DNA from: Pictodentalium vernedei
Taxonomy: Eukaryota; Mollusca; Scaphopoda; Dentaliida; Dentaliidae
Direction: 5' to 3'
DNA: 64,000 nucleotides
Assembly (NCBI GenBank): GCA_031216915.1
Contig: CM062294.1
Location: forward strand, 163,945,455 to 164,009,454
The translations under genes and the position numbers were made by a program. Each line of letters opens with the position of its first letter. Positions within the stretch are counted from its first letter, which is position 1. The notes beneath the pieces were generated by a model. It was not told where the DNA came from. It did not search any database and saw only the letters and a program-made list of their open reading frames with translations. Shown piece by piece: positions 10,367-22,300 of the stretch.

Positions 10367-11094
10367 TAAACCATGCAAACAATGAAAATCTGTTCAGCAC
10401 ATTTGTTCAGAACGGAAATCATTGACAGACTATTTTCTATTTTTAAACAGAAGTGAAATCTCATTGCAATTTTCTACAAATCGTCCAACGCAATTACAAT
10501 TTGAATTATTAACCCTAGCTGAAAATCGATGCCTGAGTTCCAATGTACTCCATGTGCCAGTGGGCACGTAGAACACACTGGAACTCAGGGGACCAAATAT
10601 TAACACAGGTTGCCCTCGAAAATTTGGTTGGTGATAAAATGTGTTCTTTTTCGTTTAGTTGTTGATAGTTGTCAAATGAATTGTTGAATGTCCTTCTAAT
10701 AATTGTTTTTATAGACGTGAATATATGCTGAATAAACACAGAACGACATGCGTGTGTAAATGGGTTAACCATTATGGCACTTCTGCTATCGCAGAATGAT
10801 GAAACTCGATGCCTGTGGCCTCTCATTCTATCATTCGCGCTGGCACTCGTGCCATATTGATTAACCCATTCACACAAGCATGTAGTTCCGTGAAAATCCT
10901 CTTCCTCTTATCAATAAACACCACTGAATGGCCGGGAGTTCCATAACATGTGGCCTTGAACTGAGTTTTGGTGATTTGCATGAGTTTTGTTTTTCATCTG
11001 CAGACAGACAGTTTTAAAAACCAAGATGTCAGGCTAATTTGCATAATTAACCCCAGGAGATAAAAACGTAAACTCAGTGTTATGTACATTTAAT
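10367..11094. repeat. Unassigned DNA containing two long imperfect palindromes
   Basis: One palindrome (about 10530-10590) has arms CTGAGTTCCA and TGGAACTCAG. The other (about 10737-10905) has arms ATGCGTGTGTAAATGGGTTAA and TTAACCCATTCACACAAGCAT. A minus-strand 120-codon frame lies across both and is explained by them. No target duplication is clear. Confidence 0.45.
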
Positions 11095-11720
11095 TTATGC
11101 TAGTTGTTTTCTGTACCAAAAATAAACCAAATTACCGTTTGGAAGAACTCATTCAAAAACTGTACTTACACTTTGTAGAACAAAATGGCCAATGCAGACT
11201 TATATTTCATCAAAATTTCGGAGAATCCATTTGGATTCTCGTGAAAATGGTTGCGAGAATCCATACCTACTATGCGTGTCCCAGGATCCGATGAGGCCAC
11301 CATGGTTGAACCCCTGTGGTATTCTGTTAACACATCTTAACCTTTTACCCAACACAGCTTTTCAATTTTTAAAACATAAACTGAATGTGATAATTTAAAA
11401 AAAAATAAACAATATTTACCAACAAACCGTACAAATATGGATGTCATTGGAACCGGCTCATTCAGCCGATTCCAATAACAACCATATTTGTACAATTTTA
11501 CTGACATAGTGGCAGGATATTTCAGTTCATGTTAGCCTTGTATTGTTTAATTTGCTACTGGTATGTTAGGTTTTGCCCAAGAGAAAAACCTGCACACCAT
11601 GTAATGTATATTGTGCTTCTTGTTTTCCATATAACAAATAATGCAAATCCGAAGCACTGTTTGAAAGTTCTTGCTTAAAAAGTGTAATTACTATTGTTAG
11701 AACAAAATGGCCAAGTGGCC
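11095..11720. repeat. Two old dispersed repeats around a degenerate foldback
   Basis: 11095-11200 and 11605-11715 share TAGTTGTTTTC...AACAAAATGGCC with 7418 and 9090. Between them, about 11338-11505 is a foldback with arms GTACAAATATGG and CCATATTTGTAC around GGAACCGGCTCATTC. Its left edge TTAACCTTTTACCCAACA resembles the TTAACCC MITE family, so it may be an old member. Confidence 0.45.
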
Positions 11721-11814
11721 ATTTTTGAAGACTGTCAAACTCCAAAATATGACATTGTCTTCCTTTTGAGAATCAACATCATTGTATTATTTCATTACCA
11801 TTGGCCTTGATTAA

Positions 11815-11996
11815 CCCTTTACCCAACGAATCGGCCGTATCCGCCCGCGTAATATTCAAATTGAGTAGTTGAAAAAATATTATTTTTCGTTCCAACGAGG
11901 GGTCAAATGATATGGTTTTGTTGAAATTTTTTGAAAAATTTGAAAAAATGATATTTACAAAAAGAAATTTTGATATCGGTTGCGTTGGGTAAAGGG
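11815..11996. mobile_element. TTAA-flanked palindromic MITE (piggyBac-like), copy 2
   Basis: It starts CCCTTTACCCAACGAATC and ends, inverted, GTTGGGTAAAGGG, flanked by TTAA at 11811-11814 and 11997-12000. It holds the family words CCGCCCGCGTAATAT and GATATGGTTTTGTTGAAA, but only one arm of the central palindrome. Confidence 0.8.
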
Positions 11997-12137
11997 TTAA
12001 GTCTTTGCATGCTTCTGACAGAAATTCCTACCCAGGACAGGAACTCTCTTATTCTTAAAATAAGTCAAATTTGAGGATATTTAACCAAATTTTCTCCTGT
12101 AAGTTGTTTTGACCCTTTTCACCAATAATTTCTTGTA

Positions 12138-12531
12138 CAGTGGAACCCTGTTAATTGAATAGCCACTTTGTCAATGAAAATTATTAAATTAACAGGAAAT
12201 TGAGTCACTTTCCTGTATTCTAGAGATAAACTTTGCATTTATTCTATTAAATGAGCTCTGTCAAACAAGATATAATGGATTAAATATCCGTATTGGATGT
12301 ATTGAGGCCAAATAGGTCTATAAACGAAGGAAAACTAGGGAGAGACTGGGTAATTTCTTGACAGGTTACAAGATTTTTTTATTCAATTAACAGCGATTTA
12401 ATCTGTAACTTACATTCAATTAACAGGTCAAATTTGTACTGCAGGTATGGTAAATAATTTTGTGTTGGGAAATTATATGCAATTAACAGGGTTATTCAGT
12501 TAAGTGGTATCCAATTAAATGGGCTCCACTG
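12138..12531. mobile_element. TA-flanked CAGTGGA MITE, best copy (394 bp)
   Basis: The ends are CAGTGGAACCCTGTTAATTG and, inverted, CAGTGGAGCCCATTTAATTG, flanked by TA at 12136-12137 and 12532-12533. Repeated subterminal TTCAATTAACAGG words occur, with one half of the GAGCTCTGTCAAACAAGATA hairpin in the middle. The TA duplication and CAGT ends fit the Tc1/mariner superfamily. No coding capacity. Confidence 0.75.
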
Positions 12532-13264
12532 TATCAAATTTTCAGGTATTTTTCATCAAATCTAGTCATGGCTGCTTCTCAGCAGCCAAGTCCAGTGTTG
12601 ACAAAAATGTTTAAAAATTACTCAGTGGGCTAAGAGTTAAATGAGTTTTGGTGATCTTGAGTGTCAGTAATTTCATTTATATTCTGTCTGCAGAGACACA
12701 AAATTTACAAAATGGAACACGGCAACCAATTTTGATGACTTTCAAAATCCCAAAAGTGACATCCTATTCGTCTTGTCAATATAGTTCATTGTGTTAAACT
12801 TCATAACAATTGGCCTTACAGTAACTAAGTTATGGTGATTTTAGTTAGTCTGGAGATAGACGGATGCATGACTATTGCAAATTCGCCCAATTCTTATCAG
12901 TCAGAGAATAGCCAGATTCTAGCACTAAGAAACCTTGAGTACCAAAAAAGTTGTGGTGTATATTAAAACAATAAAAAGATAACATTCTTTAAAATAAGCT
13001 CCAAGAGCTCAATGTATTATGATTGAAAGTGATGTGGACGGAAATCTTCAATAAATATTACAATGTGTATAAATAGAATAACAATATGTCAAAAATATTA
13101 ATTTTAACGTACAAATGTAATTATGGACGCTGTTGGCAATCGCAACTGAAAAGATGCATTTTCAATAAAAATGAATATGATAAAATATGAAGAAAATATG
13201 AGTGATTAACCCACCGCACACCGATGTTGAAAAAAATGAAATATCAAGCAATAAAGTTATCTCA
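12532..13264. other. Unassigned AT-rich DNA
   Basis: No gene signal. 12640-12720 resembles 10950-11010 (GAGTTTTGGTGAT...CTGTCTGCAGA), so an old dispersed repeat is likely. The remainder is unrecognised. Confidence 0.35.
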
Positions 13265-13267
13265 TAA

Positions 13268-13672
13268 GGCCCTATGAAGTAGGTTTTCTGTTTCTCAGGC
13301 CATTTTTTGTAAAATAGCATGTGGGCAGGTGGTTTTGTATTTCATTTTTGAATTTTGTAATTATTTCTTTGCCATCAAAAGTTCATGTTCTTGGTTTATT
13401 TTATGTTGTAGGTCTCATAATCTGCAGACTAGCGTGGGTGCAGGGTGGTGGTGTAGTTCATCCCTTGAGTGCAAGAGCTTTGCAATGCTAAGAACTGCAA
13501 AGCTTTGTTGCACTCAAGGGACAAATTTATCAATGTTATTAACTTGGGTAAAATATCAGACACCATTTAATTTTTATTTTTTAAATTTGCATTGGTTATA
13601 AAAAGAGAGCATGCAGCAGCCAAAAGGAACATGCAGTGGGGCCTGAGAAACAGTTTTTCAACTTTTCAGGCC
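13268..13672. mobile_element. TAA-flanked MITE (PIF/Harbinger-like), copy 1
   Basis: TIRs run from GGCCCTATGAAGTAGG and, inverted, GGCCTGAAAAGTTG, flanked by TAA at 13265-13267 and 13673-13675. Both sides carry CTGTTTCTCAGGCC. Inside is a hairpin TCCCTTGAGTGCAAGAGCTT / TTGCACTCAAGGGAC. Copies lie at 38156-38529 and, cut by DIRS copy 4, 60017-60396. A 3 bp TAA duplication with GGCC ends is what PIF/Harbinger elements show. The 90-codon frame 13329-13601 is not a gene. Confidence 0.7.
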
Positions 13673-13686
13673 TAATGCGACAAGGA

Positions 13687-13756
13687 ATTTAACCAATTCA
13701 GCCTTCTTTGACAGAGCTTATTGAGCTATGTCAAACAACACTGAATTGGTTAAATT
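13687..13756. repeat. 70 bp palindrome
   Basis: Arms AATTTAACCAATTCAG and CTGAATTGGTTAAATT surround TTTGACAGAGCT/AGCTATGTCAAA. The inner hairpin resembles the centre of the CAGTGGA MITEs. Confidence 0.7.
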
Positions 13757-14564
13757 GCCAGGTATGTATTTATTTATTTACTAACGGCTGTCCTGTCCCA
13801 GGATGGGTAGTCCTACCCATGTGATGGAAAATTTCTAGATGGATGCAGACGTGGGCTGAACGGACATGGTCTGAATTCCCCAATTATATACTAGACTGGT
13901 GCTTTAGGTTACATTCAGCATCTTTGGCTATATCATGACTGCAACACATGTATAAAGTCATATTGCCAAATGTTTATACCAGTGCTGCTCACTTTAGCAG
14001 GGACTGCCGGGAAAGGAGAGTGATTACTCTCACTCACCATCACTCTCCTAAACGTTCCACTTGGGGAGCAATTAATAACTTGCCTTCATTATATGTATGG
14101 AAATCATGTCTGTGATTCAAGTTATATTTTGCATTTCAATCACCTGGTATCTAACACCACTGGGTCAGGATACTTGCAAAGCATTTTCTCACATAACTAA
14201 AATCTTTCATTTTTTGCTTAGAACAATGCATATGACACCTTATTGGAATGTGCTCAATGAGCTCATTCCAATGAGGGGTCATAAGCTAAGTTTTTGGAGC
14301 AAAAATAAAAAATAAAATTTGTGTGGTCATTTTCGTGTATGGCACTGGCCAGTTTTGGGAGTCATGTCAGGTAAATTCTCCTGAATTTTGCACACTCACA
14401 AAATCAAACTGTGGAGAGTGATTACTTGCCTCCAGCCACTGCTTTAGAGGGCATCCACATCAGGCATTAGTGACCAGGTCATATATTACTAGTAATCAAG
14501 CACTGCTTTCCTTTCTGTTGTTCCTACAGGGATAAATTTCTAGTTGCATTATAGGAAAGGTTTG
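13757..14564. other. Unassigned DNA with weak repeat remnants
   Basis: 14160-14350 contains GGAATGTGCTCAATGAGCTC and ATGAGGGGTCATAAGCTA, an eroded relative of the TTAACCC MITEs. A TATTTATTTATTTAC tract at 13770 may be a SINE tail. GGAGAGTGATTACT-type words recur at 14016 and 14377. No gene. Confidence 0.35.
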
Positions 14565-14910
14565 CTTCTGGAAGTTTTGATATTTCGATATAGTTAACCA
14601 TGTGAAAAATAATTTTTTATTATATGCTAAATGATAGACTATCGAAAAAATTGAGGAAAGATAGAAATCGTATCCTCCACTGTTAAGATATAGAAATTTC
14701 CACTTTCACGGTATCAATTCAAATGCGGCTTCCAAAGCATCACTTCAAGGCAAATTTGAGTCAAATTATCACTGGAAATGGTTTTGTTTTAAAAATGTGT
14801 AATGAAAAAAAAATGTTTTTGAGTGGATACCGATCATTTCCAGCAATAATTCTACACATATTCACCTTTGATTGATGCATGAAACCCACAAGCTAAATCA
14901 GATCTCAAGA
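14565..14910. repeat. Dispersed foldback repeat family (GAGTGGATACCGA type)
   Basis: It carries TTATTATATGCTAAATGATAG, TATCCTCCACTGTTAAGATA, GCATCACTTCAAGGCAAATT and TTTTTGAGTGGATACCGATC. Related pieces in either orientation lie at 15890-16110, 16330-16396 (continuing at 23400-23590 after DIRS copy 1) and 36118-36220. Terminal features suggest a MITE, but its ends are not certain. Confidence 0.5.
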
Positions 14911-15118
14911 TGCTAACCGTTCTGATTATTTACTTACATGTATTTATCATGGTTTTATGTCATATCAACCTGATGACAGTGTGTTCCTGGGGAAAAAAAA
15001 AATCTCTTGACCGATCAACCCTATTTTTTGGACAGGTATTGAAACAAATTAATTTTTCCTCAGCCTCACTAACTGAGATTTATAAAAATTCTTGCTTACT
15101 TCAAATTCTGTGTCAGTA
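14911..15118. other. Unassigned DNA
   Basis: Short stretch with an 85-codon plus-strand frame (14910-15167) starting MLTVLIIYLHVFIM and no recognisable domain. No other support for a gene. Confidence 0.3.
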
Positions 15119-15521
15119 CAGCAGAGCTCACTCTTTTGGATATCTCCTAATTAAAAAACACTGTTAATCAAATATAACTTCAAAACAATTTACCATACCT
15201 TCACTTTTAAAAGTTTAATTTGACCTGCCAGTTGCCTATAGGTTATAGAGTGAACTACTGTTAAATGAAAACTCTTTGTTATATATTGAGTAACCAACAC
15301 GACAATCATCAAATTACCCTTGTTTATAGACCTATTTGGCCTTAGTAGATCCAATACAGGCATTTGATCTATTATATCTTGTTTGACAAAGCTCCATGAG
15401 CTCTGTCAAACAAGATATAATAGAATGAATGCTCAGTTTATCTCTAGAATACAGGAAAGTGACCAAATTCCTGTTAAATGAATAATTTTCACAGCCTCAG
15501 AAGCTATCCAATTAACAGGGT
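15119..15521. mobile_element. CAGTGGA-family MITE, older copy
   Basis: The left end reads CAGCAGAGCTCACTC after TA. The middle carries the full family hairpin (TATATCTTGTTTGACAAAGC / GCTCTGTCAAACAAGATATA) and the right part has CCAATTAACAGGG. The right terminus is lost where the next element abuts. Confidence 0.6.
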
Positions 15522-15535
15522 TTTTAAAAAAAAAA

Positions 15536-15758
15536 ATTCAACAAAACCATATCATTTGAACTCCATTGGAACAAGCTTGTCCATTCTAATGAGGGGGCAC
15601 ATGATATGGTTTTGTTGAAATTCCATAATCATATGATATGGCTTTGTCAAGCTCATTCCAATGAGGGGGTCAAATGATATGGTTTTGTTGAAATTTTTGA
15701 AAATTTTCAAAAAATATCCGAAAACAAAATTTTGATATCATGTTCATTGGGCAAAGGG
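15536..15758. mobile_element. TTAACCC-family MITE, degenerate and partly duplicated
   Basis: It contains AAACCATATCATTTGA, two ATGAGGGGG...ATGATATGG(T/C)TTTGT arms, and the right end CATTGGGCAAAGGG followed by TTAA at 15759-15762. The left terminus is not visible. The repeated arm suggests an internal duplication. Confidence 0.55.
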
Positions 15759-15889
15759 TTAACAGGAGGTCAGGAGTATTCAATTAACAGGGATTTGGTC
15801 ACTTTCCGGTATTCTAGAGATAAACTGAACATTTATTCTATTGTTTCTAGTTTGATAGGGCTCACAGAGATCTGCAAAACTAAATATAT

Positions 15890-16120
15890 AGAGGAAATCT
15901 AGTATTTTTGAGTGGATACCGAAAATTATCTCATGAGTGATCGATACAAATGTTTATTTTTCGTGCGCTTGCACAAACGAAAATTACCATTTGTCACGTT
16001 CAAAAGTGAGATAATTTTCGGTATCCTCTCAAAAACACTAGGTTTTCTTTTTATTATACGCTTTTTATAAGAATCTGATAATTCCCCTCGTTTCAACCTT
16101 GAATTGATGCATGAAAATAA
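15890..16120. repeat. GAGTGGATACCGA family copy, paralogue of the DIRS copy 1 target
   Basis: A foldback with arms TTTTTGAGTGGATACCGAAA and ATTTTCGGTATCCTCTCAAA. Its right part (16020-16110: CTCAAAAACACTAGGTTTTC, then TTATTATACG) matches the two sides of DIRS copy 1 (16373-16396 and 23400-23460) and so serves as an uninterrupted reference for that site. Confidence 0.55.
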
Positions 16121-16209
16121 ACAGTGCATTTAATCATTGATGCGCAGAAGTGATTTGATCGATACTCGGAACAGATAGCATCTTGCATTCTGATGCAGCT
16201 GGTGGGTTT

Positions 16210-16325
16210 CTAGTCTAAACATGGACTGAAAGTCCGTAATATAAGTTTTGGGTTTGATACGTTCTTGAAAGGACGTACCAAACCAAAAACTTAGATTACA
16301 GACTTTCAGGCCATGTTTGGACTAG
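16210..16325. repeat. 116 bp palindrome, sibling of 9659-9769
   Basis: Arms CTAGTCTAAACATGGACTGA and, inverted, CTAGTCCAAACATGG enclose GTTTTGGGTTTGATACGTTC / GGACGTACCAAACC. It sits inside a GAGTGGATACCGA-family repeat. GGGTTTC occurs on both sides (16204-16210, 16327-16333), a candidate target duplication. Confidence 0.7.
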
Positions 16326-16396
16326 CGGGTTTCATGCATCATTCAAGGTGAATACGTGTTGAATTATTGCTGGAAATGATTGGTATCCACTCAAAA

Positions 16397-19300
16397 GTTA
16401 AAAAATTTATAGTAATTTATATATTTTTTATACTTACCAATGACCCAGACATAGCTGGTGCTAACTCTTAAAATATAGGGCCAAACACAAATTTTGCCCC
16501 CCCAATCCCCAAAATTTGCATCTAAAACTAAAGAAAACATGTCCTGAAAGGCCCTCCACACCTCGCCCCCACTGCGCATGCGCAGTGTCAAGGACGTTCC
16601 GAAATTGGCGCCATTTATCATTCTAATAACCAGTGCCTGGTAAGCGCTATGTACTCAGCGGGGAGGCAAGAGTTCCCAACTCCTGGGAGGGCCATCCCCG
16701 TCTGGGTCATTGGTAAGTATAAAAAATATATAAATTACTATAAATTTTTTAACATTTTTATACTGTACCAATGACCCAGACATAGCTGAATAGTAAAAAG
16801 GCTGGAGGGCCAAGGACATAGAGCAAAATGGAATACGCTCAATAAAATAAAATAGAGTCATCCCCTGTAGGGAAAAGAAGTAATAGGCCTTACATGTATC
16901 TTTCTTATTTATGATAAATTAGAAAGATACAACACCTTCCAAAAATTGAGCTTCATACATCCATGTACTCTATTAATATCCAATAATCCTTATACTAATA
17001 ATTTTTAAAGTAAGCCAATAATAAAGTAAGTCTAGAGAATAGAGACTCTTATACTCCTAAAAGTGTGTGAGAATTGCATAATCATGTCCGTTGACATATG
17101 CAATATTCAAAAGCTATACTTTAAAAACTAAGACTTGAATGAATTTTATAAACTTAAACTTCTCACTAAACAACCATCCCAATAACAGCTCAGAATTACT
17201 AACTCCGGAGGAGGTATCCCCTTGTTTTCATAGTAAAAACAGGTGACCCAAGGGAACACCCTCCCCCCCCCCCCCCTTTTTCTTGCCCTGGGTCAAATAG
17301 CCCAGAGCGAAGAGGGCAGCCGAACGGAGACACTGTCGAAACAGACAGCCTACCTAGCTATAGTAGCAACTGTTAAGAGAATGATATTCTGAGCAGTAGA
17401 TAATAGACCTAACAATAGAGGCCTCCAGAAATGGACTCGATATTTCTGAGATAAAATTCATGAATGGATGGCTGAGCGCAATGAGCAGCCTTCAAAAATC
17501 TATAATAGCAACACTATTAATGTAAGCCCAAGAAGTAGAAGAACTCTTACTTCATGAGCCGAAATCTTAAGCACAACTGCTAAGCCAATGATATACCATA
17601 AGCAGTACGCTAGTTAATAGAATCCATTAAAAATAAAATGGAGCGTAACGTCCTTCTACTAGACATCAAAGACAGAAGAAGCTTACGCCCTTGTAATAAA
17701 CAGATATCTGTTTATAAATACATAAACTGTACCCGGAAAGAGTAAAGGCCTATGCCCATACGAAGACGGAAGGACCTTAAAATAATAGGTTCCGGAAATA
17801 GGAGCCTAACTCTTATGCAACAATCCAACCTAAATAGTAACGGAAGTATTGATTCCGAAACTATGAAAGTGAAAATCATCCATCGATAGTGCATGAAACT
17901 CACTGACTCTACAGTAAAAGAGAAACCAACAGAATTACTGTCTAAAAGGTCAGAATTTGAAAACTACTGTTTCCAGAGGCTCAAATGATTACATAGCTAA
18001 ATAAGAACCGAAGTTAAAATCCGTATAGGAATTTAATCTAAAGATTCTAAGTCTATTTATCAAAAAGTTACTAACTGACTTAGATAAAGAGACAAAAGAC
18101 TCAATTGTAAACTATCGTAGAGTGCATAGGTATGAGGTAACATAAACCTATAACCTAAATAACAACAGGCTGCAGTAGATCTTGTGAAACAAGTATACTA
18201 AAAACTAGCAATGCGTAGTATGGAGGGATCAACCATATGAACATAATGATCCCTACACCACGACGGAAGAGCCTCCACTTTAGTCGCATAGAATAGCGAA
18301 GAAGAGGATCTCCTATAGTAAGAAATCGCGTCCAAAGCTCGTCCAGTACAGTGCTTACAATGCAATACGGACCACACAACGGAATACATGAAGGTTGCGA
18401 CCTTGCTGGTTGTGATAAAGATGACACGATTTACCCAGTGAAAAAGAGATCCTCACATAGAGGAAGATTTCACGTTAAGATCCACAGTAGACAAGAGAGT
18501 AAATTACTCATGATCTCTGTGAAGATAGAGATGCTATCAACAGAAATGTATTGTGGTTGTTTATCTTAGCAATACCTGCTAAAACAACAGCGCCGGAGGA
18601 TACGCGTATCCTATCATTCCGTCCTATAGATCAATAGAGCGTTAACAGTATTAGCTCAGAGATCTGGACAAGCCAACACATACGTCTGCAATTGATTAGC
18701 AAGCTGTGTCATAAATAAAACATCATTGGGCGCTCCCATAGATAGCAAATCTGATTAAATACTTGTTTGTTGAGAGTCCATTCTGACAGCAACAAGCGAC
18801 CCGTAAGAGAACGGGAGTGCGATAAAACAATCAGACGACCCAGAATATGATGGACCAAAACTGAACTTGGTGTACTATAACCAACAGACGGATTCTTTCC
18901 ATTAAATTGAATAACGGAAACGAAAGAGTGCCTCCCTGGTTCCGGAGATACGCCACTACTGTCGAATTAAAGGACAGGAATTTGGGCATGCGTTTCTGAA
19001 TAATGTTCATGCAATGACATAAAGCAAGCCTAAAAAACATTATTCCGCGGAAGTTAAACTGATAGCTAAAAGACTGCGGAACCCAAAGACCCTGGCACTT
19101 CGAATCCGTAGGGATCAGAATATCCCAATCTGTTTGACTGGCAACCGTCATAACAGCCACACTAGGGTCCGGCAACTGCGGCGGCACTCTCTGCGTCAAC
19201 CACCGAATGTTTGCCCCAGTCTGAATCTCTTGTAACACTAGATAGACAAGAGAATGTATAAATCAAGCAATTCATGGATTGCCGGAAAGTTGCCGTCGAA

Positions 19301-22300
19301 GAGAAGCCCCTCCGAGAACGAAGCGACTCTGAGAGAGTTCTTAACCTACTATCCACGCGTGGATGTAGCTAGGGCTGCATCACGTCTAACCAACTCCAAT
19401 CAGCCACTGAAGGGCGGAGTTATACGTGAACAAACTACTGCCCTCAAAAGAAATTACATTGAGAATAATATCCCGTAAATCTTTTCTTGAAGACGTAATG
19501 ATAACGCCTCAGTAAGGCGGATTACGTATAATAAAGCGTCTAAGTTAAGTCTACTATACATAATGTCGTTCCCAACATTGAAATTGGAAAAGACATAAAC
19601 GGCGAAAAAGAATATATGCAGTCTTTAATCACACCGTCTAGACGCATATGAACTCTCGGTATGCCCTGCTCTGCCAAAATAAACTATATGTAAAAAAGAT
19701 AAAATGGCAGAAATGAGCCACGCGGACAAGAAACTAAACTATCATGCTTAGTAGCAGGCTTGTATATATATATAATATATATATATAGCGTCGAAAAATA
19801 AAACACATGTTGTAATGACAATATTGGACTGCGTCGGTAAGTCAGGGACAAAGTCCCTGTACCGATCGAAAAATCCGAGTCCAATGACGCTATAAGTCTC
19901 TTATCCAAGATCGCAGCAATGAAGTCCGAACAATAATCACTGGAAGAAATGCCAGAAGATATGAAAGGCATCTTCCGATACTACTAAAGGGAAAACTCGA
20001 AATCTTTCGAATCCCTTTCGCCATCCTGTCGGACCCTATAAAGCGTTCGGTCGTCCGTAGCTTGATGCAACCGCGGACCGCACCGACCCAGCGCCGTCGG
20101 ATAATTCCTGATTCGACCGAGAAACCGTCAATTGCTGGGATGCTGCGAAACAACTGTGCTAACTCGGATAGCACGTCCGTCACTGAGGCCTGAGGAGCAG
20201 CGGTCTTACGATGCATTGCCGCAGGAAGCTCCGAGATCGTTACCCCGTGCATACTTCCAATATGCGAGCGAACGGAGTGTATAGGCCTCGTGTCCTTTGG
20301 CTACCGGATGGCGCGACCTATTCGCTGTGGAATCACTGAATGCCGAAACTGATCGGATACTCGAGGTCACGTAGCCAATGTGCGGTCGTGTGCCCTGCTG
20401 TGAGGATGAGGAAGCATTAAAGACAGTCTCTCGGACTGTCAATATAACGGAGCGTCCCGAGCAACGGACATATGCTCCGAATGTAAAATATCTGAACCAC
20501 AACATGCGGTCCCCTATGTTGTTGGCTTCCTCCGATCCGTCCTCAATCTGCCGTCACTGGGTGAGTACTAAAGTAATTAAAGTGCTCGCATCACCCAAAT
20601 CTCCTTCCTAGACCGCAACGGACGAACCCGGCAGCCGAACCATTCGATGAATGTACGCTACACCGGGTGAGCTAGCGAATGTCACTCCGTAAGCGATAGA
20701 CATATTCCATGAGCACTTATTGCCGCTAACTCTTCATTAACTATGACGACAGAGGCACACTTTTGAAGACATCTCCATAACTCTTCGAACAAGAAACCAG
20801 AAATGCTTGGATAGCAAGCATAAAATAATAATATATATAGCGTCGTTCAATAATTCGAAAGTTTGTGTGACATTATTGGACTATGTCGGAACTGAGGGAC
20901 GATGTCCCTGAACCGAACCAAAAATTTCTAAGTCCACCGACGCTATCAGTTTCTTATCCGGCATCGCAGCATATGTTGTTCCGAAAGGGAAAGCTTGAAA
21001 TCCACCGAATCCCTTTCGGTATCCCGTCGGACCGGATGAAACTTTCGGACGTCCGTACCCGCTTCCGCGGAGCGTCCCGACCCAGCATCGTCGGATAAAA
21101 TATATGCGACAGATTCAGTTGATGCTGGGATGCTGCGATAAACTGTGCTATTAAGGAAAGCACGTCCGTTCCCGAGGCCTGTGCAGTAGCGGACTTACGA
21201 TGCATTGCCGCTGGAAGCTCCGTGTACGTTGACTCCCGCACACTTCCTATGCGAACGTCCGGAGTCTGCAGGCCTCGAGTCCCCGGCTACCGACCCAGCG
21301 CTGTCGGATAATTCTCGATCCGACACCGTTTCTGTCGGCTGCTGGGATGCTGCGATAAGCTGTGCTATGTGCACAAGAATGTCCGGCGTCGAGACCTGCG
21401 GAGGCGCAGTCTATCGGTGCTTCGCTGAGGGCAGCTCCGCATCAGATGGCTCCCGCATACTTCCTATGCGAACGTCCGGAGTCCATCGGTCTCGAATCCC
21501 TGGCTGCCGGATGGTGTGACCTGGTCGCCGAAGAATCCTTGATCGGCGAAGCTGGTAATATATCGGCGGTCACGCAGCCAAGGTGCGGTCGTGTGCGCTG
21601 ACGAGAAGAGGAAGCCTTAGCAGTCTCAGCGGACTGCCTATACAACGGAGCGTCCCGAGCGACGGACGTATGCTCCGCTAACGACACATTTGTACCACAA
21701 CATCTGGGGCCAGATGTTGTTGAACGAGAGAGGGGCCTCTCTCGCTTGCCGTCCGGATGGACCGGAACGAGCTATGAACCGGACTAAAAGGCTTCCTCCG
21801 TTCTCCCTCCGATCCGCCGTCACTGGGTGTGCATTAAGTTAATTTTATAGTGCTCGCATCACCCCAAAATTCCTTCTAGACCGCAACGGACGAACCCGGC
21901 TGCCGAACCATTCGGTGAATTGACGCTACACCGGGCGAGCTAGCGGACGTCAAAGGCCGTCGAACCTACTAGGGTCCTCTTAGGCAATTGGCGTATTACA
22001 TGAGCACTTTTCCGCTAGCCCTTCATTAATTGTGACGACGGAGGCACACTGTTGGAAGACATCACAGATACATCACCCTAATCTTGATCGTCTGAAATAG
22101 AAATTGATAAAGTAGAGTGACCCTGCGGGGAAAGGACCGGAGTGTCCAAATCCCCAACAACATACCGTGACATACGCTTCCCATATTGTCATCGAAATCA
22201 TACGATACAGAACAGGAGTTAATGCGAGTACACTGACCACATATAGAATGATAATAAGGTCAGAGGAAGACTTCCTCTTAAAACAATTGATCAATATCCT

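Noticed and set aside
13329-13601. A 90-codon plus-strand ORF with hydrophobic N-terminus
   Set aside because: It lies wholly in the PIF-like MITE, and the other two copies of that MITE do not keep the frame.
18155-22060. Many 60-140 codon frames on both strands as separate host genes
   Set aside because: They recur at equivalent positions in DIRS copies 1-3 and are pieces or shadows of that element.
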